DNA of 64,000 nucleotides from Manduca sexta (Eukaryota; Arthropoda; Insecta; Lepidoptera; Sphingidae), in NCBI RefSeq assembly GCF_014839805.1, contig NC_051123.1, forward strand, positions 7,856,727 to 7,920,726, in the 5' to 3' direction. Below the pieces are notes generated by a model. It did no database searches. It saw nothing but the letters and a program-made list of their open reading frames with translations, and had not been told where the DNA came from. Position numbers and translations under genes: made by a program. Below, piece by piece: positions 12,493 to 24,238 of the stretch; positions within the stretch are counted from its first letter, which is position 1; every line of letters begins with the position of its first letter.

Positions 12493-14088
12493 ACCTGAGT
12501 CAATACAAAACGATTATCTGTATCTATTGGTTGATAACAAGATCTTTATTTACTTATCAACAAGAAACGCAATGTGCGACAGAGGCCTGTCCAAATAATC
12601 TAATCGGGAAAGTATAAATACGGAGTGATTTGAAGTTATCGATTTATTTCGGGCTGGAATTCTAAAGGACAAAGGATATAAGACTTCTTAAAATAAAACA
12701 CGTGGCACGTGGCGTGCTCCGAACATATAATGTGAACTTGGGACATATAATAATAAGCACGATTTACTGGATTAATTTGAAGCCACAATATTCACTTAAC
12801 ACTTTTAATGTGTATTGAAACGAAACTTACCTGAATGCTTAGAATGTCGAAGAAGATATCGAGAACTTTTCAGCCCGTCATCAGCTAGCCGTCCGCATCC
12901 GCGACAATACAAAAATCAAATTAAATTCAGTGCTGCCAGGATTATAATTATTTTTGGCTGCCAGCTTTAGCTGCCAGTCATAAAATTAAATGTTCATCAG
13001 GAATCCCCTACCTATAAATTTAAATTATTATTATTTAAAAAAAGGTTATTTTCTTTTCAAAATTTAAAACAAGCCAATATTTTTATTAGATTAAAATAAT
13101 TAGAACAACAAAGAAGGATAAAATTTCATCTCAATACATTAATAATCCACTTTTTATTTTGCGTTTCATATTTTTATTGACATACTTACTAGCTCTCTGG
13201 CCACAGCTCCGTCGGGGTAAAAGTTCTCTCGGGATCGAATAGTTAGGTTTTCCTAGGGTGTCAAATTCAGCATTATACTGCCCACAAAGAGAAAAAGCTC
13301 AGTGGACCATAGATTGAGTACAGCTGCACAGTGAACTTAAAAATATTGAATAGGTACCTAACTAACCATAGTATTTTCATTCCTCATAAGTATAATTACC
13401 CACTCTTTGGAGAAATTCCACTCTGAACACAATAGGAGGCGATTTTATCATTAAATGAGTTATGAGACATATAATACAATTAAGTAACTAGCTCGACCAA
13501 AATATTTCAGAGTAAACATTCGAGAATGCTGAACCATCAATCTGCTGTTGCCTTTCGATTAGTAAGAGTCGAGGAAGATATCCGAATCCGGGATGTAACG
13601 AAAGCGGGATTTTAGATCGTAGACATTCGGATTTTTACATTTTTGGGTCGACATCCGCAGATGCGATTGTGAACGTTAGGACGTTTTTTAAGATACACTT
13701 AAATTTATAGTAAATAAGTGAAATTATCGCTGTCCATTAAAGATTTTCGATTTAAACTCACATGCACAAACGGAACACTTTCATTAATCTACGAATATAT
13801 TTTCTCTCTCCAGTCGGTTCGTCATTATTAGGGACCGTATCTCTGAATTATTTTAATGATGGTGTCTCTCCATTGGCTTATGAAGTGCTACATAGTGGGA
13901 ACCAGCGCATTGGCAACCTACACTACATATCTTTTGAGGCTTCCTCTATGTCCAAAACTATTTAATATTTATATAAACATGAAACACAAATGACAAAGCA
14001 AATTTTATTACTCGTGTTAATTTATCTAAACTATTATCTATATCTATACTATTATATAAAGCTGAAGAGTTTGTTTGTTTGAACGCGC

Positions 14089-14457
14089 TAATCTCAGGAA
14101 CTACCGGTCCAAACTGAAAAATTATTTTTGCGTTGGATAGCCCTTTGTTCGTGGAGTGCTATAGGCTATATATCATCACGCTATACCCAATAGGAGCGGA
14201 GCAGTAATGGCTAATCTCAGGAACTACCGATTCGAACTGAAAAATTATTTTTGTGTTTAATAGCCCTTTGTTTGTGGAGTGCTCTAAGTTATATATCATC
14301 ACGCTATGACTAATAGGAGCGGAGCAGTAATGGATAATCTCAGGAACTACCAGTTTGAACTGAAAAATTTGTTTTGTGTTGGATAGCCCTTTATTTGTGG
14401 AGTGATATAGGCTATATATCAACACGCTATGACCAATAGGAGCGAAGCAGTAATGAA
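14089..14457. repeat. Three tandem copies of a 123-bp unit
   Basis: Units begin at 14089, 14212 and 14335, each starting taatctcaggaactacc and ending caataggagcg(g/a)agcagtaatg. Unit length is exactly 123 bp between the first starts, with a few substitutions per copy. A diverged fourth copy lies at about 14796-14921. The same ending (ataggagc..agcagt.atgg) recurs near 36488, so the unit comes from a dispersed element that expanded in tandem here. Confidence 0.85.
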
Positions 14458-14539
14458 ACATGTTGCAATAACGGGGACAATTTATTAGTTAAAGTTATGC
14501 AATGATGTATGACGGGATTGTTCCTCTTAAAAAGTTCTA

Positions 14540-14921
14540 AAAAATATATTATAAAACAAAGTCCCCCGTTGCATCTGTCTGCCTGAACGTGTTAAACTCA
14601 AAAACTACCCAACGTATTAAGAGGAAATTTGGTATGGAGACAGTTTGGGACCCTGGGAAGAACATAGGCTCCCGGGAAACTACTACTTTTATAACGGTAA
14701 ACTTTAGCCTGAAAAACTTTATAACGCGAGCGGAGCCGTGGGCAAACGCTAGTAATATTATAAAGCTGAAAAGTTCGTTTGTTTGTTTGAATGCGCTTAT
14801 CTCAGAAACTACTGGTACCAATTAAAAAAAAATGTAGTGTTGGATAGCCCATTTATCGAGTAAAGCTATAGGCTATATATCATCACGCTATGACCAATAG
14901 GAGCAGAACATCAATGAAATG
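14540..14921. repeat. Retroposon-like tail plus fourth copy of the 123-bp unit
   Basis: 14570-14757 has the style of lepidopteran retroposon tails (tctgtctgcc, aaactaccc, gcgagcggagccgtgggcaaa). It is followed by a second copy of the leader tataaagctgaa..gtttgtttgtttgaa (first copy near 14055) and a degraded 123-bp unit at 14796-14921. The leader-plus-unit arrangement occurs twice within 900 bp. Confidence 0.55.
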
Positions 14922-15849
14922 AATTGCAAAAAAGGGGATAAATTATTCCTTTTGAGAGCATCCGTTACATGCGCTACGTAAACGGTTAAATTTATGACGT
15001 GTATGAAATAATTGTTCCTTTTAAAATAACAGTCCATCGCTGCATCTGTCTGCCCGTCTAAACGCGATAAACTTAAAAAAAACGAATTTCGATGTGTAAG
15101 AGTAGTGTCGGATCATCAATAAAGAGCCGGCCTTGTATCATTATTGTGACATCTGACTATAAAACAGGGCCCAATACACGTTGCAGCGTTCTCCTCTCTA
15201 TTTTGGAGTAGACCTTTTGATACAAGTCATATTAGCATCTATAGTCTACAGCCGGGAGTCATGGAATGCGATAGCTCCTTTCTGAGAGATAGGCATCTCA
15301 CAAGAGAATCCTAAATAGTGGCTTAGCCTAATTGAGGGAGCAGCGGATAGGGCGGTCTTTGGTCTACCAAAACCAGTCGCTTGTACCAAAGTCTAAAAGC
15401 GCACGTGAGTCTTATTTTTGTTTTAAGTTGTAAGAAGGAACGGAAACAGGCCGATACGGCAAAGGAAACGCCAGATGGACGACGGACCGGCATTTCTCAT
15501 AACGACAATAACATTGAAATGAAGCAGTATGTATCTAATTCATATTTGAATACAGCAAAGCGCAAGAGTGGGGTCGGAATAGGAATACAGCGCTTTCTCT
15601 TTCGCACACATACTTATATTTCAAATTTTCTATTTCTTTACATGCTTAAAACTTCAATTTAATCAATCTTTCTTTTAAATTAAATATGGAAATATGGAAA
15701 AGTAAAAAATTAAAATATTTAGTCACAATACTTACCCTATTGTTTGTGTTTATTGGCGGAAGAGATCACTTACTCGGTGATTGGCTAGATTGCTGGTATA
15801 AGTACATTTTTAAGCACTTAAAACATAGCCAAAACTAATCCAAAACGCC

Positions 15850-16050
15850 AAAATTAATATCACGCTTTTGCCTTTTTCAAGGATAGAGAGGTATAACACG
15901 CTCTTTTTACAAAATTGGCCCCTCTATCTAATCGATGGGCGCCTTTTGCCATTTATCAGTCACATTCCAACTTTCCAGGCTAATTTAGTGAAGACGAAGG
16001 CAGTGACAAATTACGGGACAGGAGCATCAAACTCAAGACCTCAGCATGTC
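15850..16050. repeat. SINE-like fragment
   Basis: Ends in gggacaggagcatcaaactc followed by aagacctcagc, a degenerate match to the tRNA-like end at 10309-10362. No A box or TSD was found. Confidence 0.35.
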
Positions 16051-16360
16051 TATTAATTAATTATATGTAACATTTCCCTATAAATATATTACAAGCTTTG
16101 TGAAGAATTTATAAAAAAAATATAATTTTCTGATGATGAACACATCAACATTTGTATAATATGCGTATCAGTACATACCTCCAGACATCGCATGAGGTAT
16201 CTTGTATTACATATTGCCACAGAATAGTTACATCCTTACATCTGACATATCTGCATTTTTAGTAGAGTTATATAATACACCTGTGTGAGATTCACAATAT
16301 AAAATTGTATGTTGCAAGGGGTATTTAATGTATATAAATAAAATAAATTTTACAATTACA

Positions 16361-17287
16361 ATGGTCTTTTTTATTAAATAAAAAAAATACATCTTTCAGT
16401 TCTATAAGTACGTTAACAATTTAGTAAACTTTTACCAAATCAACATTCTACTGTTGACCTGAGATCAGAAATAAATAAGCTTGGTGATGTAGCCATTGCT
16501 GAACTGCTGTCTGCGACTGAGGTGACCCTCGAGACCACGTGGAAAAATACGGTAGTTATTAAAAATTATATTAAAACGGTAGTATTTATTGCAATAGATA
16601 ATTGCTATGTCTACATTGTCTTATTCTAAAGCTTATGTAGGTACTTACCTAATTAAACCTAATTAATATTTGATATACATTTGTAATGGAAAATTATCCA
16701 ATTATACTGTATTGTGTGATTGCTACACATCAGGTGTTCAATTAGAATAACATATAAGCAGTTTGTTACAATAGAATACATACTTATATAATTTGACAAA
16801 AAGGCTGGCAAATAAATAAAATATTAAAGTATGTCGAGGAAAAATTTAATTTTAGTTAAGAAATCTTCACCCACTAAGTTATAATACAGTGAGTGACTCA
16901 ATACAGATCTTTAATGATTTTAATTTGTGACATTCAAACAAACCACACAGCGCTCAAATCACATGTATACACAGTGGAAAGAAGCTAGTGTCACAGAGTA
17001 CATAATTTGTTGATTATCTACCCAATATTTTATACACTAAATTTACAACTTAGGCTAGGTACACTCCGAGTTGGTTTATATTAAAAATAACATTCACACT
17101 GCTCATTTACTAAAATTGTTACTATATCTTGGGCTCTCCAATGTTAACATATTAAATAAGATCGGTGTAGCTTAAGTTTATTTACACAATACTGCATCAA
17201 CATCACGGATGTGCATCACTGGCAAAGCAGGCTCGGGCGACGTTTCTATGACGCCAATACAGTCCGCACATTCCTCGTACGTTAATG
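16361..17287 (-). other. Probable MEP-1 3' UTR
   Basis: AT-rich, non-coding, downstream of the MEP-1 stop on the minus strand. A TTTATT (AATAAA on the gene strand) near 16370 is a plausible end, giving a UTR of about 0.9 kb. This extent is inferred. Confidence 0.4.
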
Positions 17288-20200
17288 TTATTTACCTTTA
17301 GCAGTAATAGTCACTGTAGATTTGGCGGGCTGCGGTATTATTGTTATCTCATCACTAATCTTGAGAGGTTTCAGCAATGGATCTGAGTCGGCGGGCTTTG
17401 CGGGTGGGGCGCTTGATTTGCTCTTGTCCATGACGCGCTTGGCGACCACGCTGTGCGCAGAGTACACATGGTTCTCGAACTGCTTGTACATGCCGAAGGT
17501 GGCCGTGCACACGGTGCACTTGTACGAGAGGTGCGCAGGCTTCAGCGTCATGTTGTGGTCTCGCGACACGTGGTTTAGCAGCTTCCACTGGTACACCCTG
17601 CCACACACGGGACACCGACCAGCATCTTTGCCTTTATTGGCCGCTTCCTGCATAGAGCTTGTCACCAATCCATGAGATCCTAACAAGTGCCGTTCTAGAC
17701 CTTGATCAGTGAAAAATCTAAATTGGCATTTCTGACAGTTTAATGGAGGCCTATTGTAAATCATCTTAGGATGAATCTTCACCTTATGAATCCATTGCAT
17801 GTGATTTCTTAGCTGCTCCAAATCCTTAATATAACCATCACAGATTTCACAAATTACAAATGTAGCTTTGGAATTCTGGGAAGATTGTGAAGAAGATGGT
17901 TGTGGTGCCCGAGGAAGAGGTGTAATAGATATTTTAGGTGTTGTTGGAGCACTTTGACTATTTTGTATGAGCGGGTAGTTGGCTATTGTGGTTCCAGTAG
18001 GTGCATTGTGCATTATCATAACTCCACTGCGTATAATCGGCACACCTGCGACGGGCGCTGCTCTAGGCGGTCCACTGATGGGAGGACGGCCGCGAGGTCT
18101 GCCCAGCACAGGCATATTAGGAAGCACATTGGATATATTTAACTGAGGTCTTCCCAGGTTGTTCATATTCATCTGTGGCCGGTTGAAGTTAGATTGGTAT
18201 GGACCCACAATGTTGTTACGTGCTCGTGTTAACTTTGGTATTTTTGCTGGTGGTTCCCATTCAAGAGGAGGGCCTAAATTAAATTCTGGTTTAAACTTTT
18301 TAGCGCATGCGATAAGGTGCCGCGCCAGTTTAGTCTTGCTGTTGTCCTCAAAGTGACAATTAGCACATTGCTGGTAGGCAGGAGCTCTCTCAAGTCTTCC
18401 TCTGATGTTGTGTTCAGCTTCCATGTGGAACAATATGTCATGTGGGCTACGAATTTCAAACTCACATGTATTACATTTATAAATATTATTCCTCATATGA
18501 GGGGCTTCTAAATGATGAGCCATGACTAACATAGACTCTGTCTTAAAACTACAAAATTCACATTTCTTCTGTACAAGTGCATAGGGGGAATTTGTTTTCT
18601 TACTGAACTCTAGATTTTGTGTAAGTGATGCAATGGCTGATTCGGTTGCTTTAGTGCTGCGACCAGACTTCTTTTCTTTATGTAATTTCCGGTTTTGTTG
18701 TTTTAATAAGTCACTTTGTACATATTCTTGTACTAAATTTATCCCAATATTTATGAAGAACTGCCCCAGAGAACAGTCAAAATAACTGTCCGGTTTTCCA
18801 CCAGTAAGACTTTTCGCAATCAAACTAATAGGATCTTTCATATCATTTATGGTATCATCCCTTGATTTAATAATCACAGCCTCATCATCTGATAGTGCAT
18901 CATCTTCAGATTCAGATGTAGATTCTCCATCCCAAGAATCATCATCATCTTCATTTTTCTTTCGCCTCTGCCTCTTTTCTATTTTTTTTATTTCAGACTT
19001 TGATTCCTTCTGGACATCTTCTGGATCTTCCAATGGTTCACCTCTCTCTAACCGCTCCTTTTGCTCTCTTTCCTTTCTCTCTTTATCCCTTTCGAGTTTT
19101 TCCTGATCTTCTTTGATTTTAAGTTCTTCTAATTCCTTACCTAATTTATCCACAAACTCCCTAAATGGCTTCAGAGACGGTTTTTCATATACATAAGGAA
19201 CAATGAATGAAGGAGCTTCTACAACAAACATATCATCAGTAAGTGAAGGCAATATGTTAGGCTGAGGTGTTGGGATATTATTTTGAGTAGAGGTATTTTT
19301 ACTACTTATAGGGGTAATTGTTGTTCCACGAGCTGCAATACTTTGACATAAATTATGTGCATCTATGGAGCTGGTACTTGTTACGGGAGGTTTATTTTGC
19401 ACAGGCAAAGATCCTTTGCCAGATAGAATAGAATTAGTGTCTATTATAACAACTGTTGGCTCCTTATTTTGATCACTGTTTGATTTAGTTTGTTTTGCAG
19501 CTAGGTTTGCTAAGCTTTTTGTATCACTAATGACAATAGGTTTGCTTTTAACTGCACTTTGGTTCAGTGGGTCTTCCATCGCTACCTCTTCGACGTCAGA
19601 CTCATCACCACCATTCTCCAGTTGCTTATCTTCTTTTTGTACATCCATCATTTTATTGCTTTGCTGAGAAGCTTCAGAACTATCATTACTGTCTGTACTT
19701 GAATTTGAAGAGTCATCTTCATTAGTCACTATACACTCATCTTCATCGTCACTTGTGATTTCATGGACTTCTGGGCTTGGTGAGCCACCATTTTGATTCT
19801 GTGGCTCATTTTCATTCTCAGACTCGCTGCTGTCCTCCTTTGGGTGACTGCCCTGCGATGTGTCATCATCACCTTCTGTGCGTTCATCTGGGAACCAACA
19901 AATGGACTTTTCTGAGAATTGATTAAACATTACAACATAGAATTTTATATTGAAAAACTTATATATTTTCTTATAACTTTTTGACTATAAAATTTAGTTT
20001 AGAGGTGCCTACAGTGAGATCAAAGAGTGGAAAAATATATAGTTTTTTATACTTATTACATGGTACATGTCTTTAACTTAATCACTTTGAAAGTAATGGT
20101 TTATTTGTTGTTATTATTACATAATTTAACATATAATGTTATGTGAATTAACTTACTAAATGGTTGTTGTATTCATTTTAATCTAAATGATAATTAAAAT

Positions 20201-20753
20201 GAAATATGAGTTTGCACTGCAATACATAAACAGTGTGAAACGAGAAAATTGCGCGAGACCAAGTACACCTGACGACGCAATTTTTTTTTATGTCTAAGAC
20301 GCGTTACTACAACGAAAGAAAGTATTAGTGTGTTACTCTAAATACATGTTTATCAATCAAAATACCAGTTTATTATGACTTTTATACATGTATATTAAGC
20401 AATGGTTAGCCGACTGACTATTCTCAAGCGTCCGGCAATTACGAAAACGCCAGAGTTGCAGTAAAGTCCAGATAATTACAGTAACCCTACCATCAGAAAA
20501 CAACAGGGTAAATCAGCCATTTTTTACTATAATACACCTATTTATGACAAGATCATTATGAAAAAATGTTTGATTTATCAAATAGCGTCATTATATCATG
20601 TGGAGTGTGGACCGCCATATGGGATTCCATGGCATTTCTCCGAAAACACAACTACATCAGGTTTGATGGAAAACGCAAGATATTTATGTCTAAAATATAG
20701 TAAGATTTGTGCAATATACCTAGATTCGTACCTGTAGCCGTAGAAATCGACAT
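17288..20753 (-). CDS. MEP-1: Zinc-finger chromatin protein MEP-1, two exons
   Basis: Exon 2 is 17288..19911. A 22-base exon 1 at 20732..20753 (MSISTAT, donor GTACGA) splices in phase to the acceptor ATTCTCAG, giving 881 residues beginning MSISTATEKSICW. The unspliced ATG at 19930 lies in the intron and is less likely. The N-terminal third is acidic and Ser/Asn-rich, followed by a highly charged helix ([13 protein letters not shown]) and a conserved block ([20 protein letters not shown]). Seven C2H2/C2HC fingers follow, including [40 protein letters not shown] and [10 protein letters not shown]. Order and content fit insect MEP-1, the nuclear partner of the Mi-2 ATPase in the dMec repressor complex. 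Identification is from remembered family similarity. unc-45 lies downstream in tandem. Confidence 0.85.
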
Positions 20754-21397
20754 TTTCTTGCGATATTCCTATCCAAAACTGAAAAATAGCACAACAGCAC
20801 AGTAGCGGAAACCAAACCAAATCAAGCTGTCATTTTGAAAGGTTTTTAGTGTGTCACGTTCTGATTTAAAATTTACCACCGTTATAATTATATTTTGAAT
20901 CCTTGTGTATCAGTTTACGTGATTTTTGTTTATATATTTTAGTAAATGTATTTATCAAATTATTAAAATTGAGTTATTTAGTATTGCAAGCTATCAATTA
21001 GAGTGTTGACACAAATAAAACATTTTTTTTAGAAATCGACTCTATAAAAGACCTTTACATAAAAATGGAGGGAAAGGGAGGATTCTCGGAGGGGGAAGGA
21101 CGCGGTATTCCATTGGAAAGATTGGAATACAAAGCGCGGCAAATTTAAAAAAATCCAGGGCATCAAAAATATAGAACTTGGATAGCTAAATCTTCGAAAT
21201 TGAGTGTTATGAAAAAAATATATAGCATAAAACTTCGAATATTTTTATTAAAATCCAATCATTTAAAAAATATAAATAAATACATTGTGTAATAGGTACT
21301 TACAGACTAAAATAATACTAAATTTAGTTATATTTATTACATTGACTAAAACAAAAAAGCAAATTAATTCATATAACTATTTATAATTCAATTAAAT
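20754..21397. other. Spacer between MEP-1 start and unc-45 stop
   Basis: 644 bp, AT-rich. It holds the MEP-1 promoter side and the unc-45 3' UTR; several TTTATT hexamers (for example near 21242) could end the unc-45 mRNA. No gene or recognised repeat was seen. Confidence 0.6.
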
Positions 21398-24238
21398 CTA
21401 TGTTTCCTCTTCATCTTCTTCATCACAACGATTTTCAATATCAGCAAAAGGATCAATCATTGGTGGTTCACCAGGCTTTCTGATAACTCCCATCTCCTCA
21501 GCAGCATCCAAACATTTCTGTGCAAAATCTACAATCCTTTTCTTTGGTGTTTCTTCAAGTTTAGATAATGCCATCAAAATTTCCATAACATCAGTTTCAA
21601 ATATTTTTGCAGCAATGTCTTTGTCACCATTTATAATGTTGTATAGCATGTAGACACCTCTGTACTGTATCTCATCATTAGGATTGGCTAGTAAACACCT
21701 CAAGGACTCTATCCAGTTATTAAGGTCTAATAATTTTCTACAACACGGCTTACTAACTGATGTTAAAACACATAAAGCTCCTGCTGCAGCCATCACAGTG
21801 TCCACATCTTCCTCTTGACACAAGAGATATAAATATTTAGTTTTCTCATTATTACCCTCATAGGACTTAATTACATCTTCAGATTGTACTAAATTACAAA
21901 TACACTGAGTGGCAGCTCTCATCAGCATTAAATGATCTTCATACATGTAATGTTCAATCTTTGATAAACCACCTTCTTTGAGTATCCTGTTTCTTGTTGA
22001 TTCATTCATTCCAGCCAAGTTGCAAAGAGCCATAAGTGCTTCAAAGTTTTCTAAAGCTGTACAATCTGGGTGTAACAATGCTACTAGAGGTCTCACTACC
22101 TCCAAATTTCTCTGACCAGGAAAAGCTACTTCAGGATTTATCGTTATTCCAATCCTGGCTAAAGCTTGGGTTGCTTGTTTTTTACCATTGTTTGTACCTT
22201 CCAAAGCCATTGGTATTAATACCTTTGTACCACCCTGCTGCACAACAACACCTCTTAGGTCCTGCAAACTACATATGGCATTAAACACTCTGGCAATCAA
22301 TTCTCTTGAGTTATAACTCTCTGTCTTAGCAAGAGCAACTAAACCAGAGGTGACACCTGCTTTTGTTAATACTGTAATTCTCTTATTAACAAAATCTATG
22401 TCATCTAACTCATGTTGTTCTGGGATGTGATGTTTGGCAAACTTTGCCAGTTCCAACATTTCCGGCATGACTTCTTGCTTTTCATAAGCATTACATAAGT
22501 TGACCAAAGTTGTAACTACACCATATAAACAAGATTGGTCGCCTGTTTTGGCCAGCTCAATGAGAGCCTGAATTGCAGCCTTATCCTCCACCAATTTTTC
22601 TTTTACATCCGCGTCCAGAGTAAGATATGACAGCCCCTCAGCTGCCCATTTGCGAACATCATTGTCTTTAGTTGGATTCACTAAAAACTTCCTGCATGCT
22701 TCAGCTAATTTTTTTGTAGATCCTTCAGCAAACGGTCGAATCGAGGCATCATCACCTCCGAAACTACCAACCTTGCAGAGGCCAACTAAGGCCCTGACCC
22801 TGACAGCATCATCTTTACATGTGTATAATTTCTTCAAGATATCAACACCCTTAGTTATAATAGCCCTGGCTTTATCTTTTTTTGAAGCAGCTGCTATAAG
22901 GCATTCACACGCAACTTTTTGTTGAAGTAAGTCCTCAGTTTGGGCCATGACTAAAATCATTTCCATTATGCCCTCTTTAGAAATGACATAGTTACCAACA
23001 TCTAGGGGACCTCTGAGTAATGATGTTATAGCTACAGTAACGCGTACTTTTGATTCCAAATCGGGTGACATTAGTTTATCTTTAACAAATTCATCGACTT
23101 GGTTGTTAAACCTCTCCCTGGCCTCATCGTAATACATATTTTCATAAATCTTAGCTAGGCATGCTGCAGCAATGGTGCTTGAAGACAGGGTTATGTTCAT
23201 GGCAGACTCATACTTATATTCTTCTAACTCGCTGCACACCTCTAGTAACCGATACAAGCCTTTGATTTCAACAAATCTGTCAGCCCAGTTAATGGCACTG
23301 TAGTGGCAATTTCTCATAATAAGTTCCATGATGGCATCTCTGGCATGGCCTGTGATTACTCTGTTAGTAATTGAATAAGTGAGACAAGTAAGAATGGTGT
23401 CAATTTCACTTTTGTTCTCTTCACACAACTTAGGATCAGGTTTGGAATCTTTCTTAGTATCCATACCTGAGAATGTGTTCAATATTACTTGCAGGCAGTA
23501 TTGGGCCGCATTTACTCTCTCTACATTATTGCTGTCAATGATTTCCAACACCCATGGAATACCGGCTACCTTGAGCACTGCCTTCGTTCTCTCAATACTC
23601 CTCTTACACAATTGACTGATAATTCTCACAGCATTCACATATATTTCAGCATTTTTCTCCACTTTAAGCAGTTGCTGGATCTTTTGTACTATACCGTTTT
23701 TAAGCATTATTTCAGCCCCAGAATTCTCCTTGGCCAACACAAGCAGGTTGCCCATGGCCTTCTCTCGTTTTTCAGTGTCTGCTTCTAGAGAGAAAGCGAG
23801 TTTGAACATCTGTTCCACTTTGTTGCTGGTTTGAGCATTTTGCCGTGCTCTTTCCTGTACAATGGCGTGTAACCGTGATAATATTGGCTGGACAGCTTTA
23901 TTGGTTGGGTCCACAGTAAATATAGTTTTAGCGTCTCTATAAGCCTCTTCAAATCTCTTTAAGTTTTCTAACGCTTGCGATCGTCGAAACAGAGCCTTTG
24001 GATCTTCGGGTACAATTTGTAAGGCTTCATCAGAATCCTTGATAACTTTATCGAATTCGTTAGTTTTTAGGTAAGCTGCAGCGCGATTTTTCAAGTATGT
24101 GGCTCGATCACGACTATCCTTTTCGGCTAGATTTATTGCCTTCGTATAATAGCCTATTGCTTCTTCAAACTGTTCGGCTTTGAAAAGCTCATTGCCTTTA
24201 TTTTTGAAACTTTCTGCTTCGTCGTTGTGAACAACCAT
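21398..24238 (-). CDS. unc-45: UNC-45, Hsp90 co-chaperone and myosin chaperone
   Basis: A single uninterrupted frame of 946 residues, the normal length for insect UNC-45. Residues about 6-115 form three TPR repeats (FKNKGNELFKAEQFEEAIGY, YLKNRAAAYLKTNEFDKVIK, PKALFRRSQALENLKRFEEA) that bind the Hsp90/Hsp70 C-terminus. The rest is an armadillo-like central and UCS region (NAEIYVNAVRIISQL, KWAAEGLSYLTLDADVKE, EALMALCNLAGMNESTRN) that binds and folds the myosin motor domain. The acidic C-terminus (DEEDEEET) is complete. It acts in cytosol and muscle sarcomeres. The ATG (24236-24238) is in good context (ACCATGG). No introns interrupt the coding region, unlike the other genes in the window apart from the tiny-first-exon MEP-1. 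It diverges from CCT6. Confidence 0.96.
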   Translation of the reverse strand: MVVHNDEAESFKNKGNELFKAEQFEEAIGYYTKAINLAEKDSRDRATYLKNRAAAYLKTNEFDKVIKDSDEALQIVPEDPKALFRRSQALENLKRFEEAYRDAKTIFTVDPTNKAVQPILSRLHAIVQERARQNAQTSNKVEQMFKLAFSLEADTEKREKAMGNLLVLAKENSGAEIMLKNGIVQKIQQLLKVEKNAEIYVNAVRIISQLCKRSIERTKAVLKVAGIPWVLEIIDSNNVERVNAAQYCLQVILNTFSGMDTKKDSKPDPKLCEENKSEIDTILTCLTYSITNRVITGHARDAIMELIMRNCHYSAINWADRFVEIKGLYRLLEVCSELEEYKYESAMNITLSSSTIAAACLAKIYENMYYDEARERFNNQVDEFVKDKLMSPDLESKVRVTVAITSLLRGPLDVGNYVISKEGIMEMILVMAQTEDLLQQKVACECLIAAASKKDKARAIITKGVDILKKLYTCKDDAVRVRALVGLCKVGSFGGDDASIRPFAEGSTKKLAEACRKFLVNPTKDNDVRKWAAEGLSYLTLDADVKEKLVEDKAAIQALIELAKTGDQSCLYGVVTTLVNLCNAYEKQEVMPEMLELAKFAKHHIPEQHELDDIDFVNKRITVLTKAGVTSGLVALAKTESYNSRELIARVFNAICSLQDLRGVVVQQGGTKVLIPMALEGTNNGKKQATQALARIGITINPEVAFPGQRNLEVVRPLVALLHPDCTALENFEALMALCNLAGMNESTRNRILKEGGLSKIEHYMYEDHLMLMRAATQCICNLVQSEDVIKSYEGNNEKTKYLYLLCQEEDVDTVMAAAGALCVLTSVSKPCCRKLLDLNNWIESLRCLLANPNDEIQYRGVYMLYNIINGDKDIAAKIFETDVMEILMALSKLEETPKKRIVDFAQKCLDAAEEMGVIRKPGEPPMIDPFADIENRCDEEDEEET

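Larger units (their letters stand above)
11729..16360. other. Repeat-rich intergenic region without recognised genes
   Basis: About 4.6 kb between PPO2 and the probable MEP-1 3' UTR. All open frames here are short and show no family motif. It contains a diverged direct duplication (11905-11995 and 12402-12492), a 123-bp tandem array (14089-14457), further retroposon-like tails (14540-14921), and SINE-like material (15850-16050). The stretch 15100-15660 is unlike its AT-rich surroundings and may be another decayed element. Confidence 0.6.

Noticed and set aside
17355..18511. Several 60-120-codon frames overlapping MEP-1
   Set aside because: They are other-frame shadows of the zinc-finger gene and carry no motif of their own.
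19912..19930. ATG at 19930 as the MEP-1 start (MFNQFSEK...)
   Set aside because: The codons before EKSICW overlap a good splice acceptor, and an in-phase upstream exon exists at 20732-20753.
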